Shown here: piece by piece, positions 8,270 to 16,248 of the stretch
How the letters are laid out: each line of letters begins with the position of its first letter
Numbering within the stretch: the first letter of the stretch is position 1
Assembly: GCF_019924635.1 (NCBI RefSeq)
Contig: NZ_CP065037.1
Coordinates: 2,232,001 to 2,296,000, forward strand
DNA: 64,000 bases
Origin: Leifsonia sp. ZF2019
Lineage (GTDB): Bacteria; Actinomycetota; Actinomycetes; Actinomycetales; Microbacteriaceae
Reading direction: 5' to 3'
Program-made: the position numbers and the translations under genes
Notes under the pieces: model-generated
Told to the model about the DNA's origin: nothing
The model's database searches: none
The model's input: only the letters and a program-made list of their open reading frames with translations

Positions 8270-8291
8270 GGTCCCACGGGACCTTCGGCCC
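8270..8291. promoter_or_regulatory. Overlapping DosR(DevR)-box-like palindromes
   Basis: GGTCCC-AC-GGGACC (8270-8283) overlaps GGGACCTTCGGCCC (8278-8291). Both match the half-site logic of the mycobacterial DosR box TTSGGGACTWWAGTCCCSAA. They lie in the 122-bp divergent region between the usp operon and the alcohol dehydrogenase locus, 55 bp and 47 bp from the two starts, where a bidirectional activator site would be expected. Confidence 0.7.
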
Positions 8292-8337
8292 GCTCGTCGC
8301 GCCTCCCGGTCGCTTCACTCGGAGCGGGAGGCGGAGG

Positions 8338-9339
8338 ATGACGATGATGGATGCGTGGCGGACGACCGGCGTTCTCGGAGGGATCGAACAGGTCCGCATC
8401 ACCAGACCCGAGCCGGCACCCGGCGACGTTCAGGTACGTGTGGACGCCTGCGGCATCTGCAGAACCGATCTGCACGTCGTCGACCACGAGATCCCGGTCC
8501 ACCGCCCGCTCGTCGTACCCGGACACCAGGCGATCGGGAGCGTGAGCGCGGTCGGAGAGGGCGTCACGTCCTTTCGTGTCGGTGACCGTGTCGGCGTCGC
8601 CTGGCTGCGACGCACCTGCGGCGAGTGCCCGTTCTGCAGACGCGGGGCGGAGAATCTGTGCGCGCGTTCCGAGTAGACCGGCTGGGATGCGGACGGCGGG
8701 TTCGCGCAGTACCTGGTCGCACCTGCCGCTTATGTCTACCCTCTCGCTCCCGAGCTCGATGTCCTCGAGACCGCGCCCCTCCTCTGCGGCGGCATCATCG
8801 GCTATCGCGCCCTCGTGCGAGCGCAGCTGCCGCCCGGCGGGAACCTCGGCATCTACGGGTTCGGATCCAGCGGACACATGACCGCACAGCTTGCGATGGC
8901 CATGGGTGCCAGGGTCTTCGCCCTCAGCCGCGGAGAAGCCAACCGGCAGCTGGCCCGCCGCCTCGGCGCCGTGTTCGTGGGCGACGAGGCGGCGGAGGTT
9001 CCCGAGCCGCTCGATGCGGCGATCGTGTTCGCGCCCGCCGGGCCCCTCGTTCCCGTCGCCCTCGCAGCGACCGCGAGCGGCGGCACCGTCGTGCTCGCCG
9101 GGATCGAGATGAGCGACATCCCGCCGTTGGTGTACAGCGCCTCCCTCTTCCGGGAGCGCGACCTGCGCACGGTCACAGCGAACACCCGGGAGGACGGCGC
9201 ACGCTTGCTCGCGCTCGCGCGCACGCTCCACCTCCGCCCGCAGGTCACGGCGATCCCGTTCGACGGCCTTGCCGACGCGCTGGACGACCTCCGCAGCGGC
9301 CGGGCCTCCGGCTCACTCGTGCTCCGGGTCGCCTCCTGA
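8338..9339 (+). pseudogene. Zinc-type alcohol dehydrogenase interrupted by an in-frame TAG
   Basis: One frame runs from ATG 8338 (GGAGG upstream) to the TGA at 9337-9339, 333 codons, broken only by TAG at 8674-8676. Before the stop are the medium-chain dehydrogenase zinc motifs: CGICRTDLHVVDHE, then GHQAIGSVSAVGEG, and the structural-zinc region CGECPFCRRGAENLC. After it come TGWDADGGFAQYLVAP and the Rossmann domain (NLGIYGFGSSGHMTAQLAMA). The stop falls where homologs have an aromatic or hydrophobic residue, so a single change from TAC or similar would explain it. Either the gene is inactivated, the stop is read through, or the base is an error. It lies downstream of DosR-like boxes, as AdhA-type enzymes often do. 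Confidence 0.85.
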
Positions 9340-9423
9340 CGCGGAGTCCTCGCCGCTCCGGAGCGCGTTAGACTCCCGCCGAGAACCTTCCGCCACGCCG
9401 TGCCCAGCCTGCAGAGGAGGACC

Positions 9424-11055
9424 GTGCTCCACGACGACGAGCCGATCACGTTTCCGGACGCTCCACGCGCCGAGTTGGACCGCGCTCTCTCCGACCTCCT
9501 CGATCAGGCCCGCAAAGTCCTTGCGACCCAAGGTCGACTCCGTACCCTCGTGCAGGCGAACCGGGCCGTCGTGTCGCACCTCGAGCTCCCGGCGGTGCTC
9601 CGCACGATCGTCGAGTCGGCCGTCGAACTCGTGGGCGCGCGGTACGGCGCTCTGGGCGTGATCGCCGAGAGCGGCGGACTCGAGCAGTTCATCCATGTGG
9701 GGATGAACGCCGCGGATGTGGATCGGATCGGGCACCTTCCCGAAGGGCATGGCCTGCTCGGCGCGCTGATCGACGACCCGCGGCCCATCCGCATCGAGGC
9801 GATCGCCGAGGATCCCCGCTCGGCAGCATTCCCACCCGGCCACCCGCCGATGAGCGCGTTCCTCGGTGTCCCGATCACCGTCCGTGGCACCGTCTACGGA
9901 AACCTGTACCTGACGGACCCGGTGTCCGGCGGGTTCTCGGAGGACGACGAGCAACTCGTCCGGGACCTCGCGGCCAGCGCGGGCCTCGCGATCGACAACG
10001 CTCGGCTGTTCGCCGACTCGGCGGCGCGGCAGTCGTGGAGCGCCGCGGCAGCCGACCTCACGGGAGGGATTCTCGGCAGCGATCCCGCGCAGGCCCGGGA
10101 GGAGTTCGTCACGCACCTCCGTCGGCTCCTGGCGGCGCGGGTCGTCGCGGTCCTGCCGAACGCCCGCCTCGACGACGCGCGGCTTCGAGGCGTCGTCGAA
10201 GGAGGACAAGCGACACGGGTCGACGAGCTGACGGATTTCCCCACGGACGGGGATTGGTCGCCGGGACCGGCTCTCCTGATCCCCTACGACGGCACGGTGG
10301 GGAGGCCTGGGCTTCTCGTCGTCCTCCGCGCCTCCGGCGACGCGGCCTTCACGGCGTCCGAGCTCGAGCGTGCCGTCGCCTTCACCCGACAGATCGAGGT
10401 CGCCTCCGAGCTCGCCGCCGCACGCGCCGACCAGGAGCGGATGGTCGTCCTCGAGGATCGCACCCGGATCGCTCGCGATCTGCACGATCACGTCATCCAG
10501 CAGCTCTTCGGCACGGGACTCGAATTGCAGAGCATCCTTTCGGCGCTCGACGCGGGATCGCTCGCGGCCCGGCTCGAGACCTCGATCGCATCGCTCGACG
10601 AGGCGATCACGCAGATCCGGACGATCATCTTCGCGCTCTCCGCTCAGGGCAACCACCCCGACAGTCTGCGCCATCGCATCCTCGACACCGTCGAGCAGGT
10701 CGGCGGCCCCTGGTCGGGATCCGCCACGGTGTCGTTCTCGGGTCCGGTCGATCTGATCGTCGACGCCGACGAGGGCGACGACATCATCGCGTACGTCCGA
10801 GAGGGTCTCACGAACGTCGTCCGGCATTCCGGTGCGGAATCGGCCGCCGTCACGGTGATCGCGACGGCGGATGCGATCACTGTCGATGTCGTCGACGACG
10901 GGCACGGCATCGGCGACGTCTCGCGTCGCAGCGGCCTGCGCAATCTGGTGGAACGCGCCGAACGCTGCGGCGGCCGGCTCGACATCCGGTCGGGGCCAAA
11001 CGGCACGGCCCTGCGCCTTCGACTGCCGCTGCCGTCCGAAGGAGGGAATCGATGA
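9424..11055 (+). CDS. devS: DevS/DosT-like GAF sensor histidine kinase
   Basis: The 543-residue kinase has GAF-A (about 55-195), a divergent second GAF (about 200-335), a HisKA_3 domain with phosphoacceptor RIARDLHDHVIQQLF (H354) and a HATPase domain (EGLTNVVRHS, DDGHGIG). GAF-A contains FPPGHPPMSAFLGVP; this histidine (H140) corresponds to the heme-ligating His of mycobacterial DosS, so heme-based O2/NO/CO sensing is expected. GTG 9424 was chosen because AGAGGAGG lies directly upstream; a GTG at 9400 is also in frame. A TAGACT box at 9369-9374 may be its -10. ATGA overlap with the regulator gene indicates coupled expression. Confidence 0.92.
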   Translation: MLHDDEPITFPDAPRAELDRALSDLLDQARKVLATQGRLRTLVQANRAVVSHLELPAVLRTIVESAVELVGARYGALGVIAESGGLEQFIHVGMNAADVDRIGHLPEGHGLLGALIDDPRPIRIEAIAEDPRSAAFPPGHPPMSAFLGVPITVRGTVYGNLYLTDPVSGGFSEDDEQLVRDLAASAGLAIDNARLFADSAARQSWSAAAADLTGGILGSDPAQAREEFVTHLRRLLAARVVAVLPNARLDDARLRGVVEGGQATRVDELTDFPTDGDWSPGPALLIPYDGTVGRPGLLVVLRASGDAAFTASELERAVAFTRQIEVASELAAARADQERMVVLEDRTRIARDLHDHVIQQLFGTGLELQSILSALDAGSLAARLETSIASLDEAITQIRTIIFALSAQGNHPDSLRHRILDTVEQVGGPWSGSATVSFSGPVDLIVDADEGDDIIAYVREGLTNVVRHSGAESAAVTVIATADAITVDVVDDGHGIGDVSRRSGLRNLVERAERCGGRLDIRSGPNGTALRLRLPLPSEGGNR

Positions 11056-11696
11056 CACCCGACCCGATCCGAGTCTTCCTGGCCGACGATCACGAGATCG
11101 TCCGCCGGGGTGTCGCCGCGCTCGTCGACGGTCAGGACGACATGGAGGTGGTGGGCGAGGCCGCGACGGCTGCGCAGGCGCAGGCGCGCATCATCGCGGT
11201 CCTCCCGGACGTGGCTGTCCTCGATGTCCGCCTCCCGGACGGAAGCGGGATCGACGTCTGCCGTGCCGTCAAGCAAGCACAGCCGGGGATCCGCTGCCTC
11301 ATGCTCACCGCCTACGACGACGAGGACGCGATCCGATCCGCCGTCATCGCCGGAGCGGACGGGTACGTGGTGAAGGACATCCGAGCCGGTAAGCTCCTCG
11401 ACGATATCCGCGCAGCAAGCCGGGGCCGCACACTCATCGATCCGCGCGTCGCCGACCGCGTCACCGCCCGGCTGCGGGAGCCCGCAGACGACCCTCGCTT
11501 CGCGTCGCTGGGCCTGCGCGAACGGCAGGTCCTCGCCCTCATCGCCGACGGCCTGACGAACCGGCAGATCGCCCAGAGGCTCGGTCTGGCCGAGAAGACA
11601 GTGAAGAACTACGTGAGCTCGCTCCTCTCGAAACTCGGGCTCGAGCGCCGCACGCAGGCCGCGGTCCTCCATCTCAGCCAGCACGATCGCACCTGA
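11052..11696 (+). CDS. devR: DevR/DosR-like NarL-family response regulator
   Basis: The 214-residue protein has a receiver domain (acidic pair D12-D13, phosphoacceptor D58 in AVLDVRLPDG, T86, K108) and a C-terminal LuxR-type HTH. The recognition helix region EKTVKNYVSSLLSKLGLERR closely matches mycobacterial DosR, which contacts GGGAC half-sites. It is the cognate partner of the overlapping kinase. DosR-box-like sequences in this window at 8270-8291, 12156-12190 and 14956-15013 mark its likely targets. No box is seen directly before the kinase gene, so autoregulation would have to come through read-through from the dehydrogenase locus. Confidence 0.93.
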   Translation: MTPDPIRVFLADDHEIVRRGVAALVDGQDDMEVVGEAATAAQAQARIIAVLPDVAVLDVRLPDGSGIDVCRAVKQAQPGIRCLMLTAYDDEDAIRSAVIAGADGYVVKDIRAGKLLDDIRAASRGRTLIDPRVADRVTARLREPADDPRFASLGLRERQVLALIADGLTNRQIAQRLGLAEKTVKNYVSSLLSKLGLERRTQAAVLHLSQHDRT

Positions 11697-11711
11697 GGTC
11701 GCCGGATCCGA

Positions 11712-11725
11712 GGGACTTTCGGCCC
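11712..11725. promoter_or_regulatory. Orphan DosR-box-like sequence between convergent genes
   Basis: GGGACTTTCGGCCC is the closest match to the mycobacterial DosR half-site in the window, yet it lies between the 3' ends of devR and the leftward DUF6504 gene. No gene start faces it within about 300 bp. It could control an unannotated RNA or be a relic. Confidence 0.5.
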
Positions 11726-11766
11726 ATCAGCGCGTGGCCGGTACCAGCACGACGGCTCCGGGGTCG

Positions 11767-12102
11767 TCATCGTCGCCCGGCCGCTGCGGCCACCCTGTCC
11801 TGTTCGTGTCTGTGCTGTTCGTGCAGGTCGTCGAGACCCGTGAGCCACCATCGCGCGGCGCCGCAACTGCGCACGTCGAACACATGCGACTCTCCACGGG
11901 GGGACGAAGCGACGATGCGCCATCCGGTCACCTGCGCGGGGTCGGGTCGTCGTCCCTCCGGTGTCACGACGACCCGCCCGCGCGGCTCGGGTGGTCCGTC
12001 GACGTAGTAGCGCTCACCGTTCCAGTCCAGCCGAACGGGCACGCGGGCCTCCAGCACAACGGTCACCGGCTCCTTCAGCGCGGTGTCGGTCTCGGTGAGC
12101 AT
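11767..12102 (-). CDS. DUF6504-like protein in the DosR-type island
   Basis: The 111-residue protein has the pattern VPVRLDWNGERYYVDG, then GWRIVASSPRGESHVFDVR and RWWL, shared with the gene at 39425-39715, so the two are paralogs. DUF6504 proteins usually neighbour imuB/dnaE2; their function is unknown. A GAGGAG ribosome site lies 6 nt before the ATG. The start faces the DosR-like boxes at 12156-12190, which also serve the divergent flavodoxin gene, so this copy appears to have been recruited to hypoxia control. The basic, His/Gln-rich tail after HEQHRHEQD is not shared with the paralog. Confidence 0.72.
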   Translation of the reverse strand: MLTETDTALKEPVTVVLEARVPVRLDWNGERYYVDGPPEPRGRVVVTPEGRRPDPAQVTGWRIVASSPRGESHVFDVRSCGAARWWLTGLDDLHEQHRHEQDRVAAAAGRR

Positions 12103-12155
12103 TCGCCGCTCCTCTCGTCTGCACCGAGACTCTCACCCGCGCTCGGGGGTCACCA

Positions 12156-12190
12156 GAGTCGAAGGTCCCGCACCACGTGACCTTCGACTC
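12156..12190. promoter_or_regulatory. Two inverted DosR-box-like sites
   Basis: GAGTCGAAGGTCCC (12156-12169) and, inverted, GTGACCTTCGACTC (12177-12190) are near mirror images separated by 7 bp. They lie in the divergent region between the DUF6504 gene and the flavodoxin gene. The first is the exact reverse complement of the box at 15000-15013, which supports a common regulator. Confidence 0.7.
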
Positions 12191-12225
12191 TGTTCGCCCT
12201 CGTCCCGGCCGGAGAGGCTGAACGC

Positions 12226-12786
12226 ATGAGCGAGACCCCAGAGACCGCACGCGCGGTCGTCGTGTACGAATCGATGTTCGGAAGCACCCGCCTGATCGCC
12301 GAAGCGATCGCAGACGGTCTGCGCGAATCCGCCGATGTCCGTGTGCTGCCCGTCCGTGAGGCACCGGAATCCTTCCCCGACTGCGACCTGATCGTCCTCG
12401 GCGCACCCACGCACGTGCACGGGATGAGCCGTCCGGCCACCCGTGCGGAAGCCGGCCGCTGGGCCGACGATCCGCACCGCGCTCTGACCCTGGAATCCGG
12501 CGCCGAGGGCATCGGCGTGCGAGAGTGGCTCGAGACGTGCGGTGACCTCCCCCATCTGTACGCCGCGTTCGACACCCGCGCGGACATGACCGAACTTGTC
12601 ACCGGCTCCGCGGCGGCGATCCTCGACCGCCGGCTGCGCAAGACGGGCGCGCGAAAGCTCGCCGACCGCGCCAGTTTCCTGGTCGACAAGCAGAACGCGC
12701 TCGTCGGAGGTGAGATCGCTCGTGCCCGCGACTGGGGGCGTGCGGTCGGTGAGGCGCTGCTCTCGCAGGCGGAGGTGCGGAGTTGA
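12226..12786 (+). CDS. Flavodoxin-family protein
   Basis: The 186-residue protein begins VVVYESMFGSTRLIAEAIADGL, the FMN phosphate-binding loop of flavodoxins, followed by LIVLGAPTHVHGMS, the second flavin loop. The C-terminal part is helical. It is probably an electron carrier or oxidoreductase that works when respiration is limited, which fits its promoter (two DosR-like boxes 36-70 bp upstream). Its stop overlaps the TTG start of the next gene (TTGA), so both are co-translated. Confidence 0.85.
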   Translation: MSETPETARAVVVYESMFGSTRLIAEAIADGLRESADVRVLPVREAPESFPDCDLIVLGAPTHVHGMSRPATRAEAGRWADDPHRALTLESGAEGIGVREWLETCGDLPHLYAAFDTRADMTELVTGSAAAILDRRLRKTGARKLADRASFLVDKQNALVGGEIARARDWGRAVGEALLSQAEVRS

Positions 12787-13661
12787 ACGTCCTCGGCCGT
12801 ACCGTCCTCTGCTGGGACGGGTCGGAGCCCGCCGAGGCCGCCGGCCGGTGGGCGGTCCGGCGCTGGGAGAACACGGGTGCCGACGTCGAGTTCGTCGATG
12901 TGCTCGATCGGGGCCTCTTCGCAGGCGACAGGTCCGCGCTGGAGCGGGCGACGGTCGAGGAGGAGCGCCGGCTCGCGGATCGAGTCGGCGAGTTCACCTC
13001 CGCACACCCCGGCGTCGTCGCCGGGAGCACCCTGCTCGTCGGTGATCCCGTGGATGTCCTTTCCGAGCAGACGCGTCCGGGCACCCTCGTCGTCGTCGGG
13101 ACGCACCGCCGAGTCGGTCCCCGCGGGCGATACGGCTGGTCGATGGGGGCTCGGCTGGCAGCATCCGCCGACGGACCGGTCGCCATCGTGCCGGTCGACG
13201 ATTCCCCCGAGCGTCACACATCGACAGAGGTCGTCGTCGGCGTCGACGGGTCCGACACCGGACGTCGCGCGCTGCACTACGCCGCTCGGGAGGCCGCTGC
13301 CGCCGGTATGCGCCTGACCGTGGTCCACTGTTGGCAGGAGCCTCTCGCCGGCGAGCCGTTGATCGTTCCCGACGACGATTTCGTGGACGCGCAACAGACG
13401 GCGCATCAGGAACTGCTGGACGATCACGTCCGGGTCGTCCGGCTGCGTCATCCGTCCCTTCGGGTCGACCCGGTGCTGCTCCGTTCCAATCCGATCTCCG
13501 GGTTGCGCAATCGCACCGCCGACGCCGCGCTGCTCGTCGTGGGCAGCCGGCAGCTCACAGGCTGGAAGCGCGCGTGGCTCGGATCGGTCTCGCACGGGCT
13601 GGTGCTCGACATCAGCGCGCCGACCATCGTGGTCGGCCCGCAGACGCTGACCGGCGCCTAG
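12783..13661 (+). CDS. Tandem-domain universal stress protein
   Basis: The 292-residue protein has two Usp domains: GRTVLCWDGSEPAEAAGRWA, and TEVVVGVDGSDTGRRALHYAAREA with the C-terminal loop LLVVGSRQLTGWKRAWLGSVSHG. The second half keeps the GS of the ATP-binding loop, while the first is divergent. The TTG start overlaps the flavodoxin stop by 3 nt, with GGAGG upstream. It forms a two-gene operon with the flavodoxin under DosR-like boxes, and its 3' end converges on a usp remnant. Confidence 0.88.
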   Translation: MNVLGRTVLCWDGSEPAEAAGRWAVRRWENTGADVEFVDVLDRGLFAGDRSALERATVEEERRLADRVGEFTSAHPGVVAGSTLLVGDPVDVLSEQTRPGTLVVVGTHRRVGPRGRYGWSMGARLAASADGPVAIVPVDDSPERHTSTEVVVGVDGSDTGRRALHYAAREAAAAGMRLTVVHCWQEPLAGEPLIVPDDDFVDAQQTAHQELLDDHVRVVRLRHPSLRVDPVLLRSNPISGLRNRTADAALLVVGSRQLTGWKRAWLGSVSHGLVLDISAPTIVVGPQTLTGA

Positions 13662-13668
13662 AACCTCG

Positions 13669-13907
13669 TCAGACGAGCGCGCCCGGCGACACCACGATGG
13701 TCGGCACCGTGATGTCGAGGATCATGGCGTGGCTCACCGACCGGGCGCCGCCGTCTCCGTCTCTTCGATGTCGATGAGGAGGATGCCGTCCTGCTCCGCT
13801 TCGGCGCGGGCCACTGCCCACGTCAGCGCCAGGTCCGCCGCCGGCGAGCCGTCCCAGCCGACGACTGTGTTGTCGCTCACACCTGCTGTCTCTTTCGTGT
13901 CTCTCAT
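13669..13907 (-). pseudogene. Remnant of a universal stress protein gene
   Basis: From ATG 13907 the frame reads a normal Usp beginning (SDNTVVGWDGSPAADLALTWA) but stops after about 57 codons. In another frame the final Usp strand follows at once (SVSHAMILDITVPTIVVSP) and ends at 13669. Roughly 80 middle codons are missing and the frame is shifted, so this is an internal-deletion relic. Its ATG overlaps the stop of the upstream usp gene (ATGA), showing that the two were once a coupled pair. Confidence 0.75.
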
Positions 13908-14824
13908 CGTCGATCGGTGTTGTCGTGCCCCGACGGCACATTCCCTGCTGCCGCTTCGTCCGGGACGGTGAAGACGTACTCGCGCGGTGTGACCAGGACC
14001 GGGCACGGGATGTCCACGAGGACGTCATGGCTGACCGATCCGAGGACCGCCGCAGCGAACCGTCCGCGGCCTCGCGTGCCGACGACGAGCGCCACCGCGC
14101 CCGCACCACGCTCCACGAGCGCCTCAGCGGGGTTCTGTCGCACGACCACCTCCTCGATCGCGACGGACCGCGCGAGCGGGACGTCGTCGATGACGTCCCG
14201 CACCACGTGACGCTCACGCTCGACGACAGCCGGGTCCAGGTCGTCGCCCGGCGCGAGAGACCGGGCGAACGCCTCCGGAACGTCCCACGCGTGCGCCGCC
14301 TCGACGGTCGCCCCGTTCCAACTCGCCTCCGTCACGGCCAACGCGAGCGCCGATCGAGCGCGTGCCGAGTCGTCGATCCCCACGACAACCACCGACCGCT
14401 CCGCTCGTGGAGCGTCGGGGATCACGGCCACGACGCACTCCGCCGCTGCGGCAAGCCTGAGCGGCAGGGAGCCGATGCGCGACCCCTCACCGCGTGGGCC
14501 CCGATCGGTGCCGACGACGAGCAGCGACGCATCCTGGGACGCGGCGATCAGAGCGCGTTCCGCCGGCCCGTCCACCCACCGCGCGTCGATCAGCGCCTCG
14601 GGCGCGAGTGCCCGCGCGTGACGCTCGGCGAGCCGCAGGTCGTCTTCGACGCGTCCGACGATGTCGGCGTCGCGTCCCAGCATCTCCTCACCGATGGTGC
14701 GGTCCACCGCGCGGAGGATCTCGAGTCGTCCGCCCCGCACCGCGACCCGGTCAAGCGCCCAGTCGAGTGATCGCCACGACGACGGAGTCCCCTCGAACCC
14801 GACGATCGTGCGCCCGTCACTCAT
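13904..14824 (-). CDS. Tandem-domain universal stress protein
   Basis: The 306-residue protein has two Usp domains: GRTIVGFEGTPSSWRSLDWA, and RSVVVVGIDDSARARSALALA with LVVGTRGRGRFAAAVLGSVSHDVLVD, a complete G-x2-G-x9-GS nucleotide loop. Start ATG 14824 was chosen for AAGGGAG upstream and because the first Usp strand begins there. The promoter region carries two DosR-like boxes (14956-15013) shared with the divergent DUF5652 gene. The downstream neighbour is a decayed usp copy. Confidence 0.88.
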   Translation of the reverse strand: MSDGRTIVGFEGTPSSWRSLDWALDRVAVRGGRLEILRAVDRTIGEEMLGRDADIVGRVEDDLRLAERHARALAPEALIDARWVDGPAERALIAASQDASLLVVGTDRGPRGEGSRIGSLPLRLAAAAECVVAVIPDAPRAERSVVVVGIDDSARARSALALAVTEASWNGATVEAAHAWDVPEAFARSLAPGDDLDPAVVERERHVVRDVIDDVPLARSVAIEEVVVRQNPAEALVERGAGAVALVVGTRGRGRFAAAVLGSVSHDVLVDIPCPVLVTPREYVFTVPDEAAAGNVPSGHDNTDRR

Positions 14825-14955
14825 GGCTGCTCCCTTGTCTCCGGACCGTGCCCCGGGACGCCCCGCGCCCGTGGGCCGCACCGCGACATCCGACGTGGAC
14901 GCCGGGCGACGAGCGGTGCTCACGCGATGCTATCCACGGTGATGCACACGCCCGC

Positions 14956-15013
14956 GGGCCTTTGGTCCCCCGGGCTGTCCGGCTTGGACGCCGGAAGTCG
15001 GGACCTTCGACTC
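14956..15013. promoter_or_regulatory. Two DosR-box-like sites in a divergent promoter
   Basis: GGGCCTTTGGTCCC (14956-14969) and GGGACCTTCGACTC (15000-15013) lie in the 224-bp divergent region between a usp gene and the DUF5652 gene. Their centres are 44 bp apart, about four helical turns, as expected for cooperating dimers. Confidence 0.68.
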
Positions 15014-15048
15014 TTCGCATTCGTCCGCCGCTCGGGTCGGATGGGCGC

Positions 15049-15294
15049 ATGAACAGCAATCACGGCAGAGCGCGACACCCTCTGCACGATCTCACTCCAT
15101 CGGGTCGTGCTCTCGTCGTCGCGGCGGTGGCCTGGAGCCTGGCCTGGAAGGGCGCGTCGATGTGGCGTGCTGCGCGCAACGGCAGCAAGCCGTGGTTCAC
15201 GGCCCTCCTGCTGACCAATACCGTCGGCGTCCTGGACGCCGCCTACCTCTTCGGCGTCGACCGCCGCGGGCGACGGCGGGAGGTCGCGGAGTAG
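15049..15294 (+). CDS. Small DUF5652-like membrane protein
   Basis: The 81-residue protein has two predicted membrane segments, about 22-38 (LVVAAVAWSLAWKG) and 49-67 (WFTALLLTNTVGVLDAAYLF). The pattern W-K-G then N-T-x-G is typical of DUF5652. Function is unknown. It sits 35 bp after a DosR-like box and therefore looks like a member of the hypoxia regulon. No strong ribosome site precedes the ATG. Confidence 0.72.
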   Translation: MNSNHGRARHPLHDLTPSGRALVVAAVAWSLAWKGASMWRAARNGSKPWFTALLLTNTVGVLDAAYLFGVDRRGRRREVAE

Positions 15295-15547
15295 ACGATC
15301 CTCGAGGGCACGGGAGAGCCCGCGCAACTCGGCCGAACACAGGAGACGTGACCTCCGGCTCGGACGGCGGACGTGCCCGGCAACGTGGACGTCGCTCGAG
15401 CGATCGCCTGATTCTCCGCAGGACCCATCGAACCCGCTGGCCCACGCAGGACACGCCGACGGACGGAGGCCTTCGGCCGCACGCCGCGGAGCGCTAGTGT
15501 CAGGGCTGGAACGCATCCCCCGCGCCATCCATCGAAAGGGTTAACCG

Positions 15548-16162
15548 ATGTCCACCACCGATCCCGTCGACGCCGTCCTGCACGATTTCTCGCTCGACGC
15601 GAAGAACCTCACCCGCTCCGCGATCAACGGCATCCGTGCGACGCTCGGGATCAGCGGCGCCGTCGCTGTGATCCTCGGTGTCGTGCTGCTGTTCTGGCCG
15701 GTCAAGACCATCGAGGTGGTCGCGATCTTCCTCGGCATCTACTTCCTCGTCGCAGGCATCATGCGCATCGGCATCGGAATCTTCAGCACGGGCATCAGCG
15801 GCGGCCTGCGCACGCTGAGCATCCTCCTCGGCGTTCTGCTCGTGGTCGCGGGCGTCGTCGCAGTGAAGAACGTCTCCACCGCGGCGACCGTGCTCGTGAT
15901 CTTCGCGATCGCGTTCGTCGGCGTCGGCTGGATCATCGAGGGCGTCATGGCGCTGGCCGAGTCGGGCCGCACTCCCAACTCGGGCTGGGCGATCGCTTTC
16001 GGCATCCTCAGCATCCTCGCCGGCATCGTGGTGCTGGTGCTTCCGGCGTCGTCCGCGGCCTTCCTGCTCCTGTTCGCCGCGATCGCCCTGATCGTGCTCG
16101 GCGCGATCGGGATCGTGCGCGCCTTCACCTTCGGCCGGGACGTGCTCGCGGCAGCGAAGTGA
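15548..16162 (+). CDS. HdeD/DUF308 family membrane protein
   Basis: The 204-residue protein has six hydrophobic segments in three pairs (ISGAVAVILGVVLLFWPV, VVAIFLGIYFLVAGIMRI, LSILLGVLLVVAGVVAV and so on), each with the G-x-L-x3-P/W spacing of the HdeD repeat. HdeD proteins are linked to acid stress in enterobacteria; in actinobacteria the role is unknown. AAAGGG precedes the ATG. It is a single gene followed directly by a strong terminator hairpin. Confidence 0.85.
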   Translation: MSTTDPVDAVLHDFSLDAKNLTRSAINGIRATLGISGAVAVILGVVLLFWPVKTIEVVAIFLGIYFLVAGIMRIGIGIFSTGISGGLRTLSILLGVLLVVAGVVAVKNVSTAATVLVIFAIAFVGVGWIIEGVMALAESGRTPNSGWAIAFGILSILAGIVVLVLPASSAAFLLLFAAIALIVLGAIGIVRAFTFGRDVLAAAK

Positions 16163-16186
16163 CCGACCCCGGGCGCCGACGGCCCC

Positions 16187-16230
16187 GATGACGACGGCCC
16201 CGCCTCCGTGGAGGTGGGGCCGTCGTCATC
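16187..16230. terminator. Strong bidirectional hairpin terminator
   Basis: GATGACGACGGCCCC (16187-16201) pairs perfectly with GGGGCCGTCGTCATC (16216-16230). The inner GCCTCC-GT-GGAGGT closes almost completely. It separates the convergent HdeD and S9 peptidase genes. No clear U-tract follows on either strand. Confidence 0.8.
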
Positions 16231-16248
16231 CGCGGAGCCCGCCGTGCG

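Noticed and set aside
8674..8676. Selenocysteine or pyrrolysine at the in-frame TAG
   Set aside because: TAG is not a selenocysteine codon, no pyrrolysine genes are visible, and the family has no special residue there. A point mutation is simpler.
1..15300. Complete prophage or ICE
   Set aside because: Only a single recombinase fragment is visible; no structural, relaxase or conjugation genes are present in the window.
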